Assembly: GCA_014382685.1 (NCBI GenBank)
Contig: JACNJG010000031.1
Span: forward strand, 1 to 6,056
Length of the DNA stretch: 6,056 bases
Direction: 5' to 3'
Source: Candidatus Cloacimonadota bacterium
GTDB lineage: Bacteria > Cloacimonadota > Cloacimonadia > JGIOTU-2
Position 1 is the first letter of the stretch, and the number at the start of each line of letters is the position of its first letter. Both the position numbers and the translations under genes were made by a program. Below are positions 3,294 to 6,056 of the stretch, in pieces. The notes under the pieces are model-generated. The model worked only from the letters and a program-made list of their open reading frames with translations, did not search any database and was not told where the DNA came from.

Positions 3294-6056
3294 ATGACAG
3301 ACAAAATGATCCCGTTACCTTTTGAAAAACTTCTCGCCTGGATTTTTCAGGAGTATGAGCAGAATAAAACAATTTTTGGCATTCATGATACTCAATTTTA
3401 TCATAAAAAAAATAAAAAATTCTATGACGTTCTGAATGCTTTAATTGAGGAACCGATCGGACCTGCCGCTGGACCGCATACTCAGCTTGCACAGAATATT
3501 GTTGTGTCCTATCTTTGTGGAGGTCGTTTCTTCGAGCTCAAAACCGTGCAAAAATTGGATGAACTCAAGATAGAAAAACCCTGCATCGATGCACCTGATG
3601 AGGGATATAATACAGAATGGTCAACCGAGCTGACAGTTTCACAAGCGTATGATGAATATCTGAAAGCATGGTTTGTAATTCATATTTTAAAGGAAGTGCT
3701 TATGCTTTCAGCAAACGAACAATCCGGTTTCCTTTTCAATATGAGTGTGGGTTACGATCTTGAAGGCATCAAAACGAAGAAAATAGATGCTTTTATTGAG
3801 CACCTCAAAAACGCTGAAAATAATCCTTTATTTAATGAATATAAAGTAATTGTAAGAAAATTTTCTAAAAAAAATTCCAAATATTCTGAAAACATTGAAA
3901 AGATTTTAACAAGCATTTCGCCCCATATTTCCGATTCAATTACGCTGTCAACTATGCATGGATGTCCTCCTCAGGAGATCGAGTCGATTTGTGAATATCT
4001 CATCACACAGAAGAAGCTGCATACCTTTGTGAAGCTGAATCCTACATTATTGGGATATGAGAAAGTTCGTGACATGTTGGATGCTCGGGGATTTTCGCAT
4101 ATTTCTTTAAATCGTGAAAGTTTTGAGAAGGATTTGCAGTTTACAGATGCAATTCCGATGCTGAAAAGACTTGCTCGGGTTGCAAAATTAGAAAAGAGAA
4201 ATTTTGGTGTAAAACTGTCAAATACACTTGCTGTTATCAATCAGGATACTGCACTTCCAGGTGATGAAAAATATATGTCCGGTCGCGCCCTGTATCCACT
4301 TACTATCAATATTGCTGCTGCAATTTCGGGAGAATTGGACGGGAAATTACCAATCTCGTTTTCGGGCGGAGCGTCCTACTGGAATATCGTTGATATTCTG
4401 GAAACAGGAATCAAGCCGATTACTCTCGCTACCGATCTGCTAACACCGGGTGGATATGTAAGATTGAAGCAGCTTGCAGAAACCATCGAAGAAAAAAATA
4501 TTTTTGACCAACAAAGTATTCAAGTCGAGAAATTAGCTTCTATTGCTGAAAAGGCGATACGCAACGAGCAATTCTCCAGGAAAGAATATACATCTTCTGA
4601 ATTGAAAATTGATAAAAAATTACCACTTCTGGACTGCTTTATAGCTCCCTGCAAAGAGCGTTGTCCCATTCACCAGGATGTGCCTGAGTACATTCGAGCA
4701 ATAGAAGAAGGTGACTACGAAGAAGCGCTTCAAATAATTATGCAGAAAAATTCTCTTCCAAATATCACCGGCTATATCTGCGATCATCAATGTCAGACGA
4801 AATGTGCCCGTTGGAATTACGAGCATTCTGTTTCGATAAGAGAACTGAAAAAGATCGCTGCGGAAAAGGGAAGAGTTAGAAATCCGTCTTCACTACGTTA
4901 CGCCGTGACAGGCTTGAAATTTGAAACTCGAAATTTGGATAAAAGAACTGCGGTTCTTGGTGCAGGACCATCCGGATTATCTGCTGCATATTTTTTGAGG
5001 AAGTATGGATTCGAAGTTCACATTTTTGACAAAGGAATGGAAGCCGGCGGTACAGTTCAAAATATTATACCGCGTTTCCGCATTCCCGATGAAGTTATCA
5101 AAAAAGATGTAGAGTTTCTCAAAGAAATGGGTGTTATATTTAATTATAATTATCAAAACCAGCATTTTATTCAGGATTTTCAAAATCAGAAATTTGATTA
5201 CATCTTTATCGGAATTGGCGCTCATATCCCCAAAATGCTGAGCTGGTGCAAAGAGAAGGATAATATCTTTGAAGCGCTCTCCTTTTTAGAAGATTTAAAA
5301 GCAGGTAAAACTTTCGAACTCGGTAAAAAAGTAGCAGTTATCGGCGGTGGAAATTCTGCAATGGATGCTGCCCGTGCTGCGATCCGTCAAAAGGGTGTGG
5401 ATAACGTTTCAATCCTTTACAGAAGAACTCAGGAATACATGCCTGCCGACAAAGAGGAATTTGTTAACGCGATCAAAGACGGTGTGAGTTTTCATGAGCT
5501 AATAAACCCTGTTGATTTTAAGAATTCCGAACTTCTATGTCAGAAAATGCAGCTTGGCGAAATTGACAAAAGCGGAAGACGAAAGCCGATTCCGATCGAG
5601 AATGTTCGTGAGAAATTGGAATTCGATTCGGTTATCATGGCAATTGGGGAAGATGTTGATAAGAAGCTTCTCAAAGAAAATGGTCTTGCATTTGAAGAAG
5701 GAGAATTAGTATTTGATTCCGAAACTCTTGAAACTTCGCTTGAAAATGTATATATTGGTGGAGATGCGTTGCGCGGACCTTCGACTGTTGTAGAATCGAT
5801 TGCTGACGGAAAACAAGCTGCTGAAGCTATTCTCATCAAAGAAGGTATCACATTTATCAACTCACCTGAAGCCCAATTTGATAAAGTGAAAAGATTCGAG
5901 CAATTGATCGAGCAGCAGGGATATCTCAGAAAAGAAACGGAAGAATTGCATGACTCAGAAGAAATATTATCTGAATCCAGCCGCTGCCTCCAGTGTGATT
6001 TCTTGTGTGCAAAATGTGTTGAAGTTTGTCCGAACAGAGCGAATGTGCTGATCAAT
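3294..6056 (+). CDS. ygfK: YgfK-type flavo-iron-sulfur oxidoreductase (annotated as putative selenate reductase subunit), 3' end missing
   Basis: The frame is open for 921 codons and runs off the right edge; the E. coli protein is a little over 1000 residues, so perhaps 100 are missing. Residues 1 to about 440 form a barrel-like, dihydroorotate/dihydropyrimidine dehydrogenase-type region: GPAAGPHTQLAQN at 56-68, MHGCPP at 221-226, VKLNPT at 246-251, KLSNT at 307-311, SFSGGAS at 355-361 and TDLL at 380-383. Next is a GltD-like iron-sulfur domain with C448, C453, C457, C496, C500 and C504. An FAD/NAD(P) reductase module follows: GAGPSG at 556-561, GGGNSA at 684-689 and GGD at 822-824. Last is a Cys-rich ferredoxin-like start (C898, C901, C905, C908, C912-P). 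The old name selenate reductase is not well founded. ygfK homologues occur in anaerobic purine/urate degradation clusters, and the build suggests NAD(P)H-linked reduction of a ring or transfer of electrons to partner Mo-hydroxylases. The gene starts 12 bases after its neighbour's stop, in the same frame and without a clear ribosome site. Confidence 0.93.
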   Translation, partial: MTDKMIPLPFEKLLAWIFQEYEQNKTIFGIHDTQFYHKKNKKFYDVLNALIEEPIGPAAGPHTQLAQNIVVSYLCGGRFFELKTVQKLDELKIEKPCIDAPDEGYNTEWSTELTVSQAYDEYLKAWFVIHILKEVLMLSANEQSGFLFNMSVGYDLEGIKTKKIDAFIEHLKNAENNPLFNEYKVIVRKFSKKNSKYSENIEKILTSISPHISDSITLSTMHGCPPQEIESICEYLITQKKLHTFVKLNPTLLGYEKVRDMLDARGFSHISLNRESFEKDLQFTDAIPMLKRLARVAKLEKRNFGVKLSNTLAVINQDTALPGDEKYMSGRALYPLTINIAAAISGELDGKLPISFSGGASYWNIVDILETGIKPITLATDLLTPGGYVRLKQLAETIEEKNIFDQQSIQVEKLASIAEKAIRNEQFSRKEYTSSELKIDKKLPLLDCFIAPCKERCPIHQDVPEYIRAIEEGDYEEALQIIMQKNSLPNITGYICDHQCQTKCARWNYEHSVSIRELKKIAAEKGRVRNPSSLRYAVTGLKFETRNLDKRTAVLGAGPSGLSAAYFLRKYGFEVHIFDKGMEAGGTVQNIIPRFRIPDEVIKKDVEFLKEMGVIFNYNYQNQHFIQDFQNQKFDYIFIGIGAHIPKMLSWCKEKDNIFEALSFLEDLKAGKTFELGKKVAVIGGGNSAMDAARAAIRQKGVDNVSILYRRTQEYMPADKEEFVNAIKDGVSFHELINPVDFKNSELLCQKMQLGEIDKSGRRKPIPIENVREKLEFDSVIMAIGEDVDKKLLKENGLAFEEGELVFDSETLETSLENVYIGGDALRGPSTVVESIADGKQAAEAILIKEGITFINSPEAQFDKVKRFEQLIEQQGYLRKETEELHDSEEILSESSRCLQCDFLCAKCVEVCPNRANVLIN

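Noticed and set aside
5540..6055. Long minus-strand open frame opposite ygfK
   Set aside because: It lies entirely opposite the well-supported ygfK frame, is Ser-rich as shadows usually are, and matches no family I recognise.

Overview
The window reads as part of a chromosome from a low-GC, probably strictly anaerobic bacterium. A glutaredoxin / NADPH-thioredoxin reductase / thioredoxin operon sits next to a molybdenum-hydroxylase-type [2Fe-2S] subunit and a YgfK-type flavo-iron-sulfur protein, a combination typical of anaerobic purine-using bacteria. A secreted agmatine-deiminase-like protein at the left edge, and the general protein style, fit an uncultured FCB-group lineage such as Cloacimonadota. 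That placement is an impression from gene content and is weakly supported.

Layout. Positions 1-260 (minus) hold the start of a secreted protein with a clear signal peptide, whose last visible residues look like the beginning of a Porphyromonas-type peptidyl-arginine deiminase / agmatine deiminase domain. After a short divergent intergenic region comes a small GtrA-like four-helix membrane protein (421-882, plus). From 887 to 1172 there is no convincing gene. This stretch is bounded by a pair of inverted repeats, each built of about 11-base CACGAAA units, and looks like a small repeat-bounded cassette that has lost its gene or never had one.

Positions 1197-2736 (plus) form a compact redox operon: a glutaredoxin-like protein with a CSWC site and a GTG start, thioredoxin reductase, and thioredoxin with an unusual WCMPC site. 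The operon ends in a strong intrinsic terminator (2760-2802).

Only 8 bases after the terminator T-run, a second transcription unit begins: a [2Fe-2S] protein of the xanthine dehydrogenase small-subunit/CoxS family (2811-3281), then ygfK (3294 to the right edge, 921 residues visible). The two genes share a reading frame and are separated by one TAA codon and a four-codon spacer. Neither has a recognisable Shine-Dalgarno sequence, unlike the three thioredoxin-system genes. Together they point to an anaerobic purine (xanthine/urate-type) or related heterocycle catabolic locus continuing to the right.

The most interesting points are the terminator and palindrome packed against the start of the purine-type operon (a possible attenuator/operator), the same-frame [2Fe-2S]-ygfK junction, the repeat-bounded empty cassette, and the variant thioredoxin active site. 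I see no CRISPR array, tRNA, rRNA, transposase gene or clearly new system.
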